In this document: in pieces, positions 8,341 through 16,853 of the stretch
Layout of the letters: every line of letters starts with the position of its first letter
Position numbering within the stretch: position 1 is the stretch's first letter
Source of the DNA: Thermoproteota archaeon
Lineage (GTDB): Archaea > Korarchaeota > Korarchaeia > Korarchaeales > Korarchaeaceae
Assembly: GCA_027491915.1 (NCBI GenBank)
Contig: JAOZGC010000002.1
Span: 62,001 to 126,000 of the forward strand
Length of the DNA stretch: 64,000 nucleotides
Reading direction: 5' to 3'
Program-made: the position numbers and the translations under genes
The notes under the pieces: model-generated
Databases searched by the model: none
Told to the model about the DNA's origin: nothing
What the model saw: the letters and a program-made list of their open reading frames with translations, nothing else

Positions 8341-8901
8341 ATGAAGATAGGAGGGTTTGCAAAAGAACTGTACTTTCTGGCCATAATTTTTATAGTATTT
8401 TATGTAACTTTCAATATATTGATGCCATTTTTCCTCGGTGTCGACAACCCAATAGCCACTGTCAACGGACCCTCCATGGAACCCACTTTCCACGACGGAG
8501 ACCTGGTGATACTGGCTGGCGTCCGACCGGAGGACATAAAGGTGGGCGACGTGATCGTCTACTCGGCCAGCTGGGCCGGGGGAGAGGACGTCATACACAG
8601 GGTGGTCTCGATAGAGGAGAGAGGTGGAACTTACCTTTTCAGGGTTCAGGGAGACAACAGGGAGACCAATCCCGTCCCAGATCCGGGTTACGTCACCCCC
8701 GACGAGATAAGAGGAAAGGTTATTGTTGGGGGAATCCCCATGGCCGGGAGGCTGCTCTCCATCGTTCAGAGTCTTCCCGGCAGGGTGACCGTGATGGCCC
8801 TCTTGGCCTCCCTGCTGATAAAGGATTACGTCGATTACAAGAGGAAGTCCGAATCGGGCGGCCCTCGGGACGCGGGAGAACCAACCCTACTGGAATCTTG
8901 A
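8341..8901 (+). CDS. Signal peptidase I (archaeal/Sec11 type)
   Basis: This removes Sec signal peptides outside the membrane. The 186-residue product has an N-terminal membrane anchor (YFLAIIFIVFYVTFNILM), the nucleophile Ser45 in GPSMEPTF, His86 in DVIHRVV (replacing the bacterial Lys, as in Sec11) and Asp105/Asp114 in GDNRE and DPG. A second hydrophobic stretch near the C-terminus (VTVMALLASLLI) may be another membrane segment. It follows rpo12 by 22 bases with a GGGGGA ribosome site. The anchor region at 8350-8425 is AT-rich relative to the rest of the gene. Confidence 0.92.
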   Translation: MKIGGFAKELYFLAIIFIVFYVTFNILMPFFLGVDNPIATVNGPSMEPTFHDGDLVILAGVRPEDIKVGDVIVYSASWAGGEDVIHRVVSIEERGGTYLFRVQGDNRETNPVPDPGYVTPDEIRGKVIVGGIPMAGRLLSIVQSLPGRVTVMALLASLLIKDYVDYKRKSESGGPRDAGEPTLLES

Positions 8902-8943
8902 GGGGGCGAATTCCGTTCTGGGGATCTCCCCCACGGACGGGGA

Positions 8944-8951
8944 TTTATATA
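8944..8951 (+). promoter_or_regulatory. TATA box for the TBP gene
   Basis: TTTATATA is an optimal archaeal TATA box 33-40 bases before the TTG start of tbp. TBP could therefore bind its own promoter, which would allow autoregulation (inference). Confidence 0.75.
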
Positions 8952-8983
8952 TACTCCCAAATATAAAGACCAGGTCGGTCAAC

Positions 8984-9577
8984 TTGGATGAGGCCTCCTC
9001 AGGCGCGGTTAGATTCCCAAGGGAGCCTGAGATAAATATACAAAATGTTGTATCTTCCGCTGATATTAGGCAAGATTTAGATCTAGATGAGATACACAAA
9101 AGAATAAAGGAATCCAGATATGAGCCTAACAAATTTCCCGGGCTAGTTCTCAAACTTAAGGAGCCGAAGGCCGCCTTGCTCATATTCAGCAGCGGCAAAT
9201 TCGTCTGTACCGGAACGAAATCCGTCAGGGAATCCTCGGAAGCTATCCACAAAGCTATTTCAATTATGAACGAGAAAGGTATAAAGATACGAAACAAACC
9301 CCTCATAAAGGCGGAGAACATAGTCGCGTCAGCCAGGCTCTTCGTCAGGGTGGACATAGAGAAGCTGGCCAGGAATGAGCCCAACACCCTCTACGAGCCG
9401 GAGCAGTTCCCCGGGCTTATATTCAGGATGAGCGATCCCCAAGTGGTCTTCTTGGTATTCGCCTCTGGCAGCCTGGTCTGCACCGGGGCCAAGAAGGAGG
9501 CGGACGTCAAGAGGGCGGTCTACAAACTGCGGAAACTGCTGGCCGATAAGGGGTACCTGGTTTTCGAGGAGTACTGA
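8984..9577 (+). CDS. tbp: TATA-box-binding protein TBP
   Basis: The 197-residue protein has the duplicated saddle fold. Repeat one runs from INIQNVVSSADIRQDLDLD through FPGLVLKLKEPKAALLIFSSG and FVCTGTKS. Repeat two runs from AENIVASARLFVRVDIEKL through FPGLIFRMSDPQVVFLVFASG and LVCTGAKK. Both repeats keep the Pro-Gly-Leu and the phenylalanine wedge positions that bend DNA. The TTG start follows AGGTCGGT; the nearby ATG is out of frame. The C-terminus is not extended by the acidic tail seen in some archaea. Part of repeat one (9040-9115) uses unusually AT-rich synonymous codons. Confidence 0.95.
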   Translation: MDEASSGAVRFPREPEINIQNVVSSADIRQDLDLDEIHKRIKESRYEPNKFPGLVLKLKEPKAALLIFSSGKFVCTGTKSVRESSEAIHKAISIMNEKGIKIRNKPLIKAENIVASARLFVRVDIEKLARNEPNTLYEPEQFPGLIFRMSDPQVVFLVFASGSLVCTGAKKEADVKRAVYKLRKLLADKGYLVFEEY

Positions 9578-10444
9578 ATGGGGGCCCCCGTGAGGACCTC
9601 GACCGAGTGTGAGAGGTGCCTCGCTGGAAGGCTGGCCGACCGCCTGACCGAATGCGGGATAAACCCCAATTCGGTTTCTAATATCCTCCTACATGTGGGA
9701 AATATGGTGAAAAAATATGAGATTCCGACCGATATAAAATCAAAATTGTGGAAAGAGATTGCCTCCAACGACCGGCTGCTGCGTTGCTTCTTAGATGACA
9801 GACTCAGGAGATCGCGGATCGGGGCCGAGCTGGCCAAGATAGCCATGGAAGAGGCCGACAACGTTCCCAGGGGGTATATGAGGTTTAGGTGGCTCTCTTG
9901 GCTGTCGGCCGCTGCGAGCTCCCTTGGGTGGTCTCTCCAGAGGTACACCGACTGGGGTGAGGGGGGCCTAACGGGATTAGGCGGGGTCCCCCCTCTGGAC
10001 GATACCGAGGAGGCCTTCGAGATAGTGAGCACCGGGTCGTCCATAGTGCTGGTGGCCGGAGGCCTGCCTGAGTACCACATTGATTCCGTTCTCTTAGAAT
10101 ATCTGACCCTGATGGGAAGGAAAGTTTCAGTAATAGCCAAATTCTCTCCCATTTTTTACGATGTAACCGTAAAAGAAGTGAGAGAGATCTCGCCATGGGT
10201 GAAAGTGGCCCCCGCCGGAGACGGCCCAAATTCTGGGTTCAGACCGTCCACCGCGAGCGGGGAGGCGAAGGATCTCATGGAAGAGAGCGACCTAGTGATC
10301 TCCAAAGGGGTGGAAAACTTCATTTCCCTGCAGGGGGAGCCGCCCGACACCCCCACCCTCCATCTCCTCTCGGTCGGTTGCGGCCCGGTGGCCAGGGCGG
10401 TGGGCGTCCCCATAGGTTCTGTGGTTGCCTTTTTAGTGGGGTGA
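9578..10444 (+). CDS. DUF89-family protein, metal site apparently altered
   Basis: DUF89 proteins are metal-dependent phosphatases thought to repair or remove damaged phosphometabolites. The 288-residue product shows the family N-terminal Cys pair (CERC), the helical N-domain, the late motif DLVISKGVENFISL (usual form ISKGqgNfe) and the closing VARAVGVPIGSVVAF. The core metal motif normally reads like GDNAGEI..D; here the equivalent region reads VAGGLPEYHIDSVLLEYL, so the Asp-Asn pair is missing. The enzyme may be inactive or use a changed site. Its ATG directly follows the tbp stop codon, so it is probably translated from the tbp transcript. Confidence 0.72.
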   Translation: MGAPVRTSTECERCLAGRLADRLTECGINPNSVSNILLHVGNMVKKYEIPTDIKSKLWKEIASNDRLLRCFLDDRLRRSRIGAELAKIAMEEADNVPRGYMRFRWLSWLSAAASSLGWSLQRYTDWGEGGLTGLGGVPPLDDTEEAFEIVSTGSSIVLVAGGLPEYHIDSVLLEYLTLMGRKVSVIAKFSPIFYDVTVKEVREISPWVKVAPAGDGPNSGFRPSTASGEAKDLMEESDLVISKGVENFISLQGEPPDTPTLHLLSVGCGPVARAVGVPIGSVVAFLVG

Positions 10445-10468
10445 CCCCCCCGACTCGGGGGAGGTCCT

Positions 10469-11089
10469 TTGGGGCTGGACCGACGAGAGGGAGAGTACCT
10501 GGTCAGGAGGGCCAGAGACGTCATACAGTCACGTCTGATCGGGGAGCAGCCGCCTCCTGCCGCGGAAGTGTCTCCCGGGTTGACCGAGAAGAGGGGGGCG
10601 TTCGTCACCATCAGGACCCACCCCGAGAACAGGCTGAGGGGATGCATAGGGTTTCCCGAGCCCATATACCCCCTCCACGTGGCCGTGGAGAGGGCCGCCC
10701 TGGCAGCGGCCTTCGAGGACCCACGGTTCCCTCCCCTAACTCTGAGGGAGCTCCCCGTGATTACCATCGAGGTCAGCGTCCTGTCCCCCCTCAAGAGGCT
10801 GAAGCCTGAGTCTGCGGAAGACCTCCCTAAGATGATAGTGATAGGCAGAGATGGGTTGGTTGTCAGGAAAACTCCATTCAGCGGTCTCCTCCTCCCTCAA
10901 GTTCCTGTCGAAGAAGGATGGGGACCCTTGGAATTCTTGGACTATTCCTGCCTGAAAGCCGGGATGGAACCCGGGTGTTGGAGGGATCCCGGGGTTGAAG
11001 TTTACTCTTTCACGGCTCAAATATTCGCGGAAGAGAGTCCATTAGGGAATATTGTTGAAATTAGATTATCAGAGTCAGGTGGGGGATAG
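10469..11089 (+). CDS. AMMECR1-domain protein
   Basis: The AMMECR1 fold is conserved in archaea, bacteria and eukaryotes; a nucleic-acid or radical-related role is suspected, but the biochemical activity is not established. The 206-residue product has the hallmark LRGCIGF motif near residues 51-57, preceded by GAFVTIRT and followed by AAFEDPRFPPLTLREL and ISVLSP-like ITIEVSVLSP. The C-terminal part contains GLLLPQVPVEEGW and FLDYSCLKAG, also typical. The TTG start follows GGGGGAGGTCC. It precedes a glycosyltransferase gene with no gap. Confidence 0.88.
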   Translation: MGLDRREGEYLVRRARDVIQSRLIGEQPPPAAEVSPGLTEKRGAFVTIRTHPENRLRGCIGFPEPIYPLHVAVERAALAAAFEDPRFPPLTLRELPVITIEVSVLSPLKRLKPESAEDLPKMIVIGRDGLVVRKTPFSGLLLPQVPVEEGWGPLEFLDYSCLKAGMEPGCWRDPGVEVYSFTAQIFAEESPLGNIVEIRLSESGGG

Positions 11090-12271
11090 GTGCTCGTTTA
11101 CCTGTCCTTCTCCGGCATAGGGTTGGGGCACGCCTCGAGAAGCGTGGCCCTGGCTAGGAAAATCAGGAGCATGGGCTTGGAGGTGATCCTGTCATCTTAC
11201 GGGGATGGACTGGCATACGCCAAGAGGGAGGCGCGAGACATCCCAATCCTGTACGGGGGCAGGCCGTCCGTCTGGGAGCAGGGGGCCGGGGGGAGGCCTG
11301 ATGTTAAAAAAACCGTAAAGAAAGCTCCAAAACATATAATTATTTTTTGGAATCATTTGAGAGCAGAGGTAAATAACGTGGAAATGACGTCCCCCGACTT
11401 GGTGGTCTCGGACTCCCGCGTGTCCACCCTGATAGCCGGCGCGATCTTCGGCCTCCCCCAGGTGGCCCTGGTAAATCAACCCAGGGTTCTCATATCCCCA
11501 ATGATAGAGAGGTCTGGCAGGAAGGTGCTGAAGAAGTTGGCTAGGCCCGTCCAGCTCGGCGCGGACGGCCTCCTGGGGCTGATATGGTCCACCTCTAGGG
11601 CGGTCATAGTACCGGATTTCCCACCCCCATTCACAATAGGGGGGAAACTGGTGGAAGATCTCCCGAGGAGGCTTTCGTCCAAGCTGGTGTTTGTCGGGCC
11701 CTTGATCACCCGACCGCCGGCACCTGATTCGGTGCGTGGGGAAGTCGACTCAAAACCTCGCGTTTTGGCCCTCATCTCCGGTCCGGAGAGGGAGAGAAAG
11801 GATCTTCTGAGGGTCATTGAGAGTTACCTGTTGTCCAGGAACTCGCTTCCATTTCGAATGGTGATCTCTTCGGGAGATCCTAAGGGTGAAGGAAGGGTGG
11901 TGAGCAGAGGGAGGGACTGGGTGATCTACGATTGGCTTCCAGATAAGTGGACTGAGCTGACCTCAGCCGACGTCGTCCTCTGCAGGGCTGGCCACACCAC
12001 AATAGCCGAGAGCCTCATGGCGGGTAAACCCTTGATTCTGATTCCCGTTCCCGGACACACGGAGAAGGAGGCCAACGCGGCCTCCGTCGAGTCGATGGGT
12101 CTGGGTAAGATCTTGCCCCAGGAAGAGTTCGCTTACGGGCTGGAGAGGGTTGTCGAAGAGATCGTCTCAGACGATTCGATGCGGAGTCGTCTGGATAACT
12201 TCGTCGATAGGTTCTCCCGCTGGGATCCCCTGGACAGGGCGGCCTCCATAATCGCGGCCTCCTCAGACTAG
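11090..12271 (+). CDS. MurG-like (GT28-type) glycosyltransferase
   Basis: This GT-B fold enzyme probably moves an activated sugar to a lipid or protein acceptor. The 393-residue product begins with YLSFSGIGLGHASRSVALAR, the Gly-rich acceptor loop with the HxxR pattern of this class. The C-terminal donor domain has IYDWLPDKWTELTSADVVLC, RAGHTTIAESLMAGKPLILIP and GHTEKEANAASVE, the nucleotide-sugar site. The GTG start immediately follows the AMMECR1 stop, so the two are likely translationally coupled. A short AT-rich patch at 11308-11382 interrupts the otherwise GC-rich codon use. The 3' end overlaps the convergent gene by 4 bases. Confidence 0.85.
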   Translation: MLVYLSFSGIGLGHASRSVALARKIRSMGLEVILSSYGDGLAYAKREARDIPILYGGRPSVWEQGAGGRPDVKKTVKKAPKHIIIFWNHLRAEVNNVEMTSPDLVVSDSRVSTLIAGAIFGLPQVALVNQPRVLISPMIERSGRKVLKKLARPVQLGADGLLGLIWSTSRAVIVPDFPPPFTIGGKLVEDLPRRLSSKLVFVGPLITRPPAPDSVRGEVDSKPRVLALISGPERERKDLLRVIESYLLSRNSLPFRMVISSGDPKGEGRVVSRGRDWVIYDWLPDKWTELTSADVVLCRAGHTTIAESLMAGKPLILIPVPGHTEKEANAASVESMGLGKILPQEEFAYGLERVVEEIVSDDSMRSRLDNFVDRFSRWDPLDRAASIIAASSD

Positions 12272-12765
12272 GTGGTTCTCTCCCCGCTAACCCTCCTGAT
12301 CGCCCAGATCAGCTTTCCAGAGAGGTCCCTAATGATCTCATCCGACGGGCTCGTTATGCGCAGGTGGACCAACCTGCCCGCATCATCAGTCCCCACCTCA
12401 TAATCCAACTTGCCCTCCGATCGGAGCGGGTCGAGGACCTTCTTAACATACCATCCCTCCAACAGGGATCCCCGGAAAGGTATCTCCGCGTCGTCCCTGG
12501 CGTTGAAGGAGAGACCGCCCCCGCCGAAGGACAGGGTCCCAATCTCCTCTCCCGCAACCATTATCCTGCGGACTTCTCCCCCTGACTCGGAAGCTGGGGG
12601 AGGCCCCCCCACCTGGGTTCCGGGGGCTATCGACACCCTTATCAGCACCTCGTCTATGGTCTCCAACATCCGCCTCAGGCGGTTCAATCTTCTCTCGGTC
12701 TTCTCTATCTGCCTCTTGAGGGAATCTCTGAGCCACAAGAGATCCCTTATCCTCTCCTCTTCCAT
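12268..12765 (-). CDS. Uncharacterised coiled-coil protein coupled to lysS
   Basis: I do not recognise a family. The 165-residue product has an N-terminal charged coiled coil (residues 1-45, RQIEKTERRLNRLRRMLETI), a flexible Pro/Gly linker (PGTQVGGPPPASESGG) and a C-terminal globular part of about 95 residues with alternating strands (RRIMVAGEEIGTLSF, then AEIPFRGSLLEGWYVKKVLDPL and RLVHLRITSP). The ATG at 12765 overlaps the lysS stop codon (TGATG), so it is translated with LysRS. That coupling hints at a tRNA or translation role, which is only inference. Confidence 0.7.
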   Translation of the reverse strand: MEEERIRDLLWLRDSLKRQIEKTERRLNRLRRMLETIDEVLIRVSIAPGTQVGGPPPASESGGEVRRIMVAGEEIGTLSFGGGGLSFNARDDAEIPFRGSLLEGWYVKKVLDPLRSEGKLDYEVGTDDAGRLVHLRITSPSDEIIRDLSGKLIWAIRRVSGERTT

Positions 12766-14378
12766 CAAGGGGATCCACCCACCTCCCTGGAGAGGGAAGC
12801 TCTTATCCATTCCTTTGTCCTGCCTATCCCCAACCTGACCACTAGGGGACCAAGCCTCGGTCCCCTGGGGGCGCCTACCAGAAGCTGGTACACCGCAGAG
12901 AAGAATCTCTTGTCGCCCACGGTGGCCGAGGCCACCTCGTGTGCAAGGTTTTGAACCTCTTCCTCGCTCATCCCATCTCTCAGCCTGGCCGCGAACTCCC
13001 GCACCGCCTCTAGGGTCTCCCCGTCGAGGCGACTCTCCTCGGGTTGAACCCAACCCACCTCTCCCACGAAGTTGGCCGCGTGGTCGAACCACCTAACGAA
13101 GGTGGGGTCGTTCAGCAGATCCTCCCTGCTAACCCCGTAGTATCCGGCCAGCATCTCGGCCGCGATGAACCTCAACTCTCTCCTGTCCAGCGTTCTGTGG
13201 GGGAGTATGCTGATCACGTTTAGGAGGGAGGAGAAGCTGAAGGGAGGGGGCCGCGGGACCTTCCCCAGCATGAACGAGTACTCGACCAACCTCCTCACGG
13301 TCAGCCTGTCCCTCTCGGACATACCTTTGGGGTTCCAATAGGCTCTGAGGTTCCTCTCAAAGTCAGCCACGTACGTCGGGATCTTCTCCACGGCTAGTTT
13401 CCTGGCCCCCCTGTACCTCTTGAACATGAGCATCCTCAGGCTCTCCTTCGGGGCGTACCTCAGCCAACGCTGGGGGGTGAGGACGTTCCCCCTGGACTTG
13501 GATATCTTGGTTCCGCTCGCGTCCAGGAACATCTCATACCTTATGGTGTGAGGGGGTTCGAATCCGAGCACTTCCCTGGATATCCGCGAGTTCACCCTGA
13601 AGCTGTCCGTTATGTCCTTGCCGTGCGGCTCGAAGGAGATCTTCAGGGCATCCCACCTGGCGGCGAATTCTCCCCACATCCACGGGAGCTTTCCATCCCC
13701 CCTCGAGTAAGACGCCTCTCCGACGTGACCGCAGCCTTTGATCCCCTTAAACTCCTGATCGCATACGTAGATTACCTTTCTCTCTTCCGGGATTACTCGG
13801 ATGACCCTCGTTGTATACATGCGCCCGCAATTCTCGCACACGGGCCAGTAGGGTATCCATCCCCTGGGCTTGCTGGACCCGACCTCCTCCCTGACTATAG
13901 CCTCCACCTTCTCCCTGCGGGTGAGTATCCTGTGGATCTGATCGTCGAGGACTCCTGATTTGTAGACCTCCCTCGCGGTCATCAGCTTAAAGTCGAGATC
14001 TAGTTTCTCCAACGCGTCTACCAGCAGACCGCTCATGTGCTCCCCATAGCTCCCGTGACACCCCCACGGGTCGGGGATGTCAGTGACGGGCATTCCCAGA
14101 TACTTCCTATACTCCTCCGGCACCCCGATTGGAACCTTTCTCAGGCCGTCCCTGTCGTCGGAGAAAGCTATCATCTCGCTGGGATGACCCAGAGATTCTA
14201 TCCCCAGCTTAACGCCGTAGGCCCTGAGAGAATCGCCGACGGAGCCTATGTGAGGGAAGCCGCTCGCCCCTATCCCAGATTCCACCCTTATCGGCCTCAG
14301 ATTCCTCCCAAGTCTATTCTCTCTCTCGACGACCTCCTCTGCCAGCTTGTCCAGCCAGAACGCCGCGGGCAAACCCAC
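12765..14378 (-). CDS. lysS: Class I lysyl-tRNA synthetase
   Basis: LysRS charges tRNA-Lys; many archaea use this class I form instead of the class II enzyme. The 537-residue product has the HIGH-type motif GASGFPHIGSVGD at 37-49, the KMSKS-type motif KISKSRGNV, and a Zn-binding insertion with CENCG and later CDQEFKGIKGCGH. The C-terminal helical bundle binds the anticodon. The GTG start at 14378 has a GGGAGG site upstream and also a T-rich TATA-like stretch at 14400-14407, so a leaderless start is possible. The next gene, a coiled-coil protein, overlaps it by one base. Confidence 0.94.
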   Translation of the reverse strand: MGLPAAFWLDKLAEEVVERENRLGRNLRPIRVESGIGASGFPHIGSVGDSLRAYGVKLGIESLGHPSEMIAFSDDRDGLRKVPIGVPEEYRKYLGMPVTDIPDPWGCHGSYGEHMSGLLVDALEKLDLDFKLMTAREVYKSGVLDDQIHRILTRREKVEAIVREEVGSSKPRGWIPYWPVCENCGRMYTTRVIRVIPEERKVIYVCDQEFKGIKGCGHVGEASYSRGDGKLPWMWGEFAARWDALKISFEPHGKDITDSFRVNSRISREVLGFEPPHTIRYEMFLDASGTKISKSRGNVLTPQRWLRYAPKESLRMLMFKRYRGARKLAVEKIPTYVADFERNLRAYWNPKGMSERDRLTVRRLVEYSFMLGKVPRPPPFSFSSLLNVISILPHRTLDRRELRFIAAEMLAGYYGVSREDLLNDPTFVRWFDHAANFVGEVGWVQPEESRLDGETLEAVREFAARLRDGMSEEEVQNLAHEVASATVGDKRFFSAVYQLLVGAPRGPRLGPLVVRLGIGRTKEWIRASLSREVGGSP

Positions 14379-14494
14379 CCCGGCAGCCTCCCGCCGGGGC
14401 TAAAAAAGGTTGGAAGCGGAAGAAAGAGTTGCGGGAGAGAGGATCGAGAGCCCCCTCCCCCACCTCCCTCCGCTCATTCCGCCTACTTTCGCGT

Positions 14495-14782
14495 TCAGAC
14501 CTGGGTGAGCTCTATCTCTATGACGCTTATGTCCCTCCTGTTGCCGTACTCGTCTATTATCTCCTCTGTTCCGGTTCTTATGTCGGATATCTTGATCTTG
14601 TCCGGGAAGTACTTGAGCCTCGTGATCTCGGCGACGTCAACGGCCCTGGAAATCGACCTGCCCCTGGCCTTGAGTATGATCTTCTTGACGCCCCTGTTTA
14701 TCTGGAGGGTGGTCGCCATCACGTAGTTGATGGCAGGCTTCTTCCCGACATAGACAATTCCCTCCTCCCCTTCTCCTGGCAT
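14495..14782 (-). CDS. alba: Chromatin/RNA-binding protein Alba
   Basis: Alba is a small dimeric protein that coats DNA and RNA in archaea. The 95-residue product starts with a Gly/Glu-rich tail and has the core YVGKKPAINYVMATTLQIN (the lysine pair after Gly is the acetylated/DNA-contact region), then VKKIILKARGRSISRAVDVA and the C-terminal hairpin arm with DISVIEIELTQV. The ATG follows the strong ribosome site GAGGTGGAG. A TATA element ATTAATAAATTT at 14870-14881 sits at the end of the upstream rpo6 gene and gives a leader of about 65 bases. Downstream, T-rich DNA at 14404-14432 may end the transcript. Confidence 0.95.
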   Translation of the reverse strand: MPGEGEEGIVYVGKKPAINYVMATTLQINRGVKKIILKARGRSISRAVDVAEITRLKYFPDKIKISDIRTGTEEIIDEYGNRRDISVIEIELTQV

Positions 14783-14881
14783 ACGTCTCCACCTCTCTGA
14801 AACGCTGGCTCGCCGGGAAATGTGGTGTCCCTCGAACCTCCAGCGAGGCCGCGTCCTAGAGGATGGTCGATTAATAAATTT

Positions 14882-15133
14882 TCAGGCGAGGAGCTCGTCT
14901 AAGGAGTACTCCCTGGATCTCCCCACGGCCTCCCTCCTTATCCTCACCGGGATCCTGCCGAGACTCAGTTCCATCTCGGCCAGTTTTATTGGATCAGCCT
15001 CTCCCTCTGGTATCTCATCATCCCTCAAAAATAGAGGAGAGCCGGCGGCTATCTGCTGGGCCCTGAAGGCGATTATCCTCGCCCTCTCAAATTTGGTCAG
15101 CCTTCTCGGGCCCAGCTCGCCGCCTTCACCCAA
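14882..15133 (-). CDS. rpo6: RNA polymerase subunit Rpo6 (RpoK)
   Basis: Rpo6 is the omega/Rpb6 homologue that clamps the largest polymerase subunit. The 83-residue product has the family core RLTKFERARIIAFRAQQIAAGSP and then DPIKLAEMELSLGRIPVRIRR. The TTG start at 15133 lies just after the thermosome stop (15137), whose final codons GAGGAG provide the ribosome site, so the two genes are probably co-transcribed. The stop codon overlaps the A/T element that serves as promoter for alba. Confidence 0.94.
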   Translation of the reverse strand: MGEGGELGPRRLTKFERARIIAFRAQQIAAGSPLFLRDDEIPEGEADPIKLAEMELSLGRIPVRIRREAVGRSREYSLDELLA

Positions 15134-15136
15134 TCC

Positions 15137-16762
15137 TCACTCCTCCTCCTTGGATTCCTCCTCGAACTTCTTTCCGGCAGCCGCTATTATGTCGTCTATC
15201 TTCAGTATCGTCTCTGCGAACTCGGCGGCGGATTCGATGGCGTTCTTCACAACCCTGGCTGGCTCTATGACCTTTTTGGCCCTCATGTCAACTATGTCGC
15301 CCGTGAAGACGTCGAAGCCGTGAGTGGTCTTTCCGTCCGCGTGGGCCGCCACCAGCTCGGCCATCTTGATCACAGGATCGTGTCCGGCGTTCTCCACGAG
15401 GGCCCTGGGTATCACCTCTATGGCCTCGGCGAACTTCTGAACAACAGTCTGCTCCTTTCCGCTCAGGTCCTTGGCGTACTCCCTCAATCCAAGGGCAACA
15501 TCCATCTCTATGGCCCCTCCGCCCACCACGATCTCCCCATCCTCTATCACATCCCTGACGACGCTTATCGCGTCGTGTACCGTCCTCTCGGTCTCATCTA
15601 TAACCTGCTTCGATCCGCCCCTTATCAGTATGGAGACGGCCTTGGGATCCTTGCACCCCTCGACGAAGACCATCTTGTCCTCTCCGACCCTCCTCTCCTC
15701 AACCAGGCTTGCCTCTCCGAGGTCGGCCGGGGAGATGTCCTTCACGTTGACCACTATCTTGGCGCCCGTGGCCTTGGCGAGCTTCTCTATGTCGGACTTC
15801 CTCACCCTCCTGACGGCCAGTATGCCCCTCTTGGCCAGGAAGTGCTGGGCAACGTCGTCTATCCCCTTCTGGCAGAAGACGACGTTCGCGCCGGTGGAGG
15901 CTATCTTGTCCACCAGGTCGGCGAGTATCTTCTTCTCCTGAGAGAGGAACTCCTTTATCTGGTCAGGGGACACCACCCTTATCTTGGAAGAGATCTCCGG
16001 CTTCTTCACCTCGAGCGCGCTCTCTATCAGGGCTATCTTGGCGTTCTCCACCCTCCTTGGCATTCCCGGGTGGACCACCTCCTTGTCTATCACTATGCCC
16101 CTGATCAGCGCGGTGTCGGTGAGGGCCCCTCCCTCCTTCTTCTCCCGCTTTATGTTGTCGAGGTCGACGACCCTCTTCCCGTCTCTCTCCTCCACTACCG
16201 TCAGGGCCGCCTCGACCGCTATGTTGGCTATGTGATCCCTGGCGCTTGCCACCGCCTTGGAAGCCATGGCGAGCTTGGCTATCTCCTTCAGCACCTCTTT
16301 ATCGTTCCACCTGACCTTCTCTGCATGCTTGCTGACGAGCTCTATCGCCTTGGCGGCCGCCTTGCGGTACCCCTCTATTATCACGGTAGGATGAATTCCT
16401 ACGTCCATCAGCTCCTCGGCCTTGGACAGGAGCTCTCCAGCCAGCACCACGACGGTGGTGGTCCCGTCTCCCGCCTCCTGCTCCTGGCTCTTCGCCAGGT
16501 CCACCATCATCTTGGCGGTGGGATGCTCAACCTCTATTTCCTTCATCACGGTGGCCCCGTCGCTCGTTATTATGACGTCGCCGAACGGGTCGACGAGCAT
16601 CTTCTGCATGCCCTTGGGTCCCAAGGTGGTCTTCACGGTCTCCGCTATGGCCTTGGCCACCATTATGTTGAGTCTTACGGCCTCTCTTCCCCTCGTCCGG
16701 GAGGTTCCCTCCTTCAACACGAGCACCGGGATGGTTCCTCCTCCACCTGCCGCAGCAGACAT
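15137..16762 (-). CDS. ths: Thermosome subunit (group II chaperonin)
   Basis: Thermosomes are double-ring ATP-driven folding machines in the cytoplasm. The 541-residue subunit shows the equatorial motifs TTLGPKGMQKMLVDPFGDV and VTSDGATV-like ITSDGATVM, the phosphate loop GDGTTTVVVLAGELL at 98-112, the apical-domain region, and GGGAIEMDVAL near the C-terminal equatorial part. It ends in a short Glu-rich tail rather than the Gly/Met repeat found in some archaea. The ATG has an adjacent A/T promoter at 16824-16835 about 60 bases upstream. It appears to head an operon with rpo6. Confidence 0.96.
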   Translation of the reverse strand: MSAAAGGGGTIPVLVLKEGTSRTRGREAVRLNIMVAKAIAETVKTTLGPKGMQKMLVDPFGDVIITSDGATVMKEIEVEHPTAKMMVDLAKSQEQEAGDGTTTVVVLAGELLSKAEELMDVGIHPTVIIEGYRKAAAKAIELVSKHAEKVRWNDKEVLKEIAKLAMASKAVASARDHIANIAVEAALTVVEERDGKRVVDLDNIKREKKEGGALTDTALIRGIVIDKEVVHPGMPRRVENAKIALIESALEVKKPEISSKIRVVSPDQIKEFLSQEKKILADLVDKIASTGANVVFCQKGIDDVAQHFLAKRGILAVRRVRKSDIEKLAKATGAKIVVNVKDISPADLGEASLVEERRVGEDKMVFVEGCKDPKAVSILIRGGSKQVIDETERTVHDAISVVRDVIEDGEIVVGGGAIEMDVALGLREYAKDLSGKEQTVVQKFAEAIEVIPRALVENAGHDPVIKMAELVAAHADGKTTHGFDVFTGDIVDMRAKKVIEPARVVKNAIESAAEFAETILKIDDIIAAAGKKFEEESKEEE

Positions 16763-16823
16763 CCTTTCTCACCCCCTCGCGCCAAGCAGTGCGATGGGTC
16801 CCAACTCAGGGGGTCAGTCATCC

Positions 16824-16835
16824 GATTTAAAATGC
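16824..16835 (-). promoter_or_regulatory. Thermosome promoter (BRE/TATA)
   Basis: On the minus strand the element reads GCATTTTAAATC and is preceded by the purine-rich GGAAA, a plausible BRE. The predicted transcript would begin near 16803 with a leader of about 40 bases. Confidence 0.65.
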
Positions 16836-16853
16836 TTTCCGCGCCGACCCACC

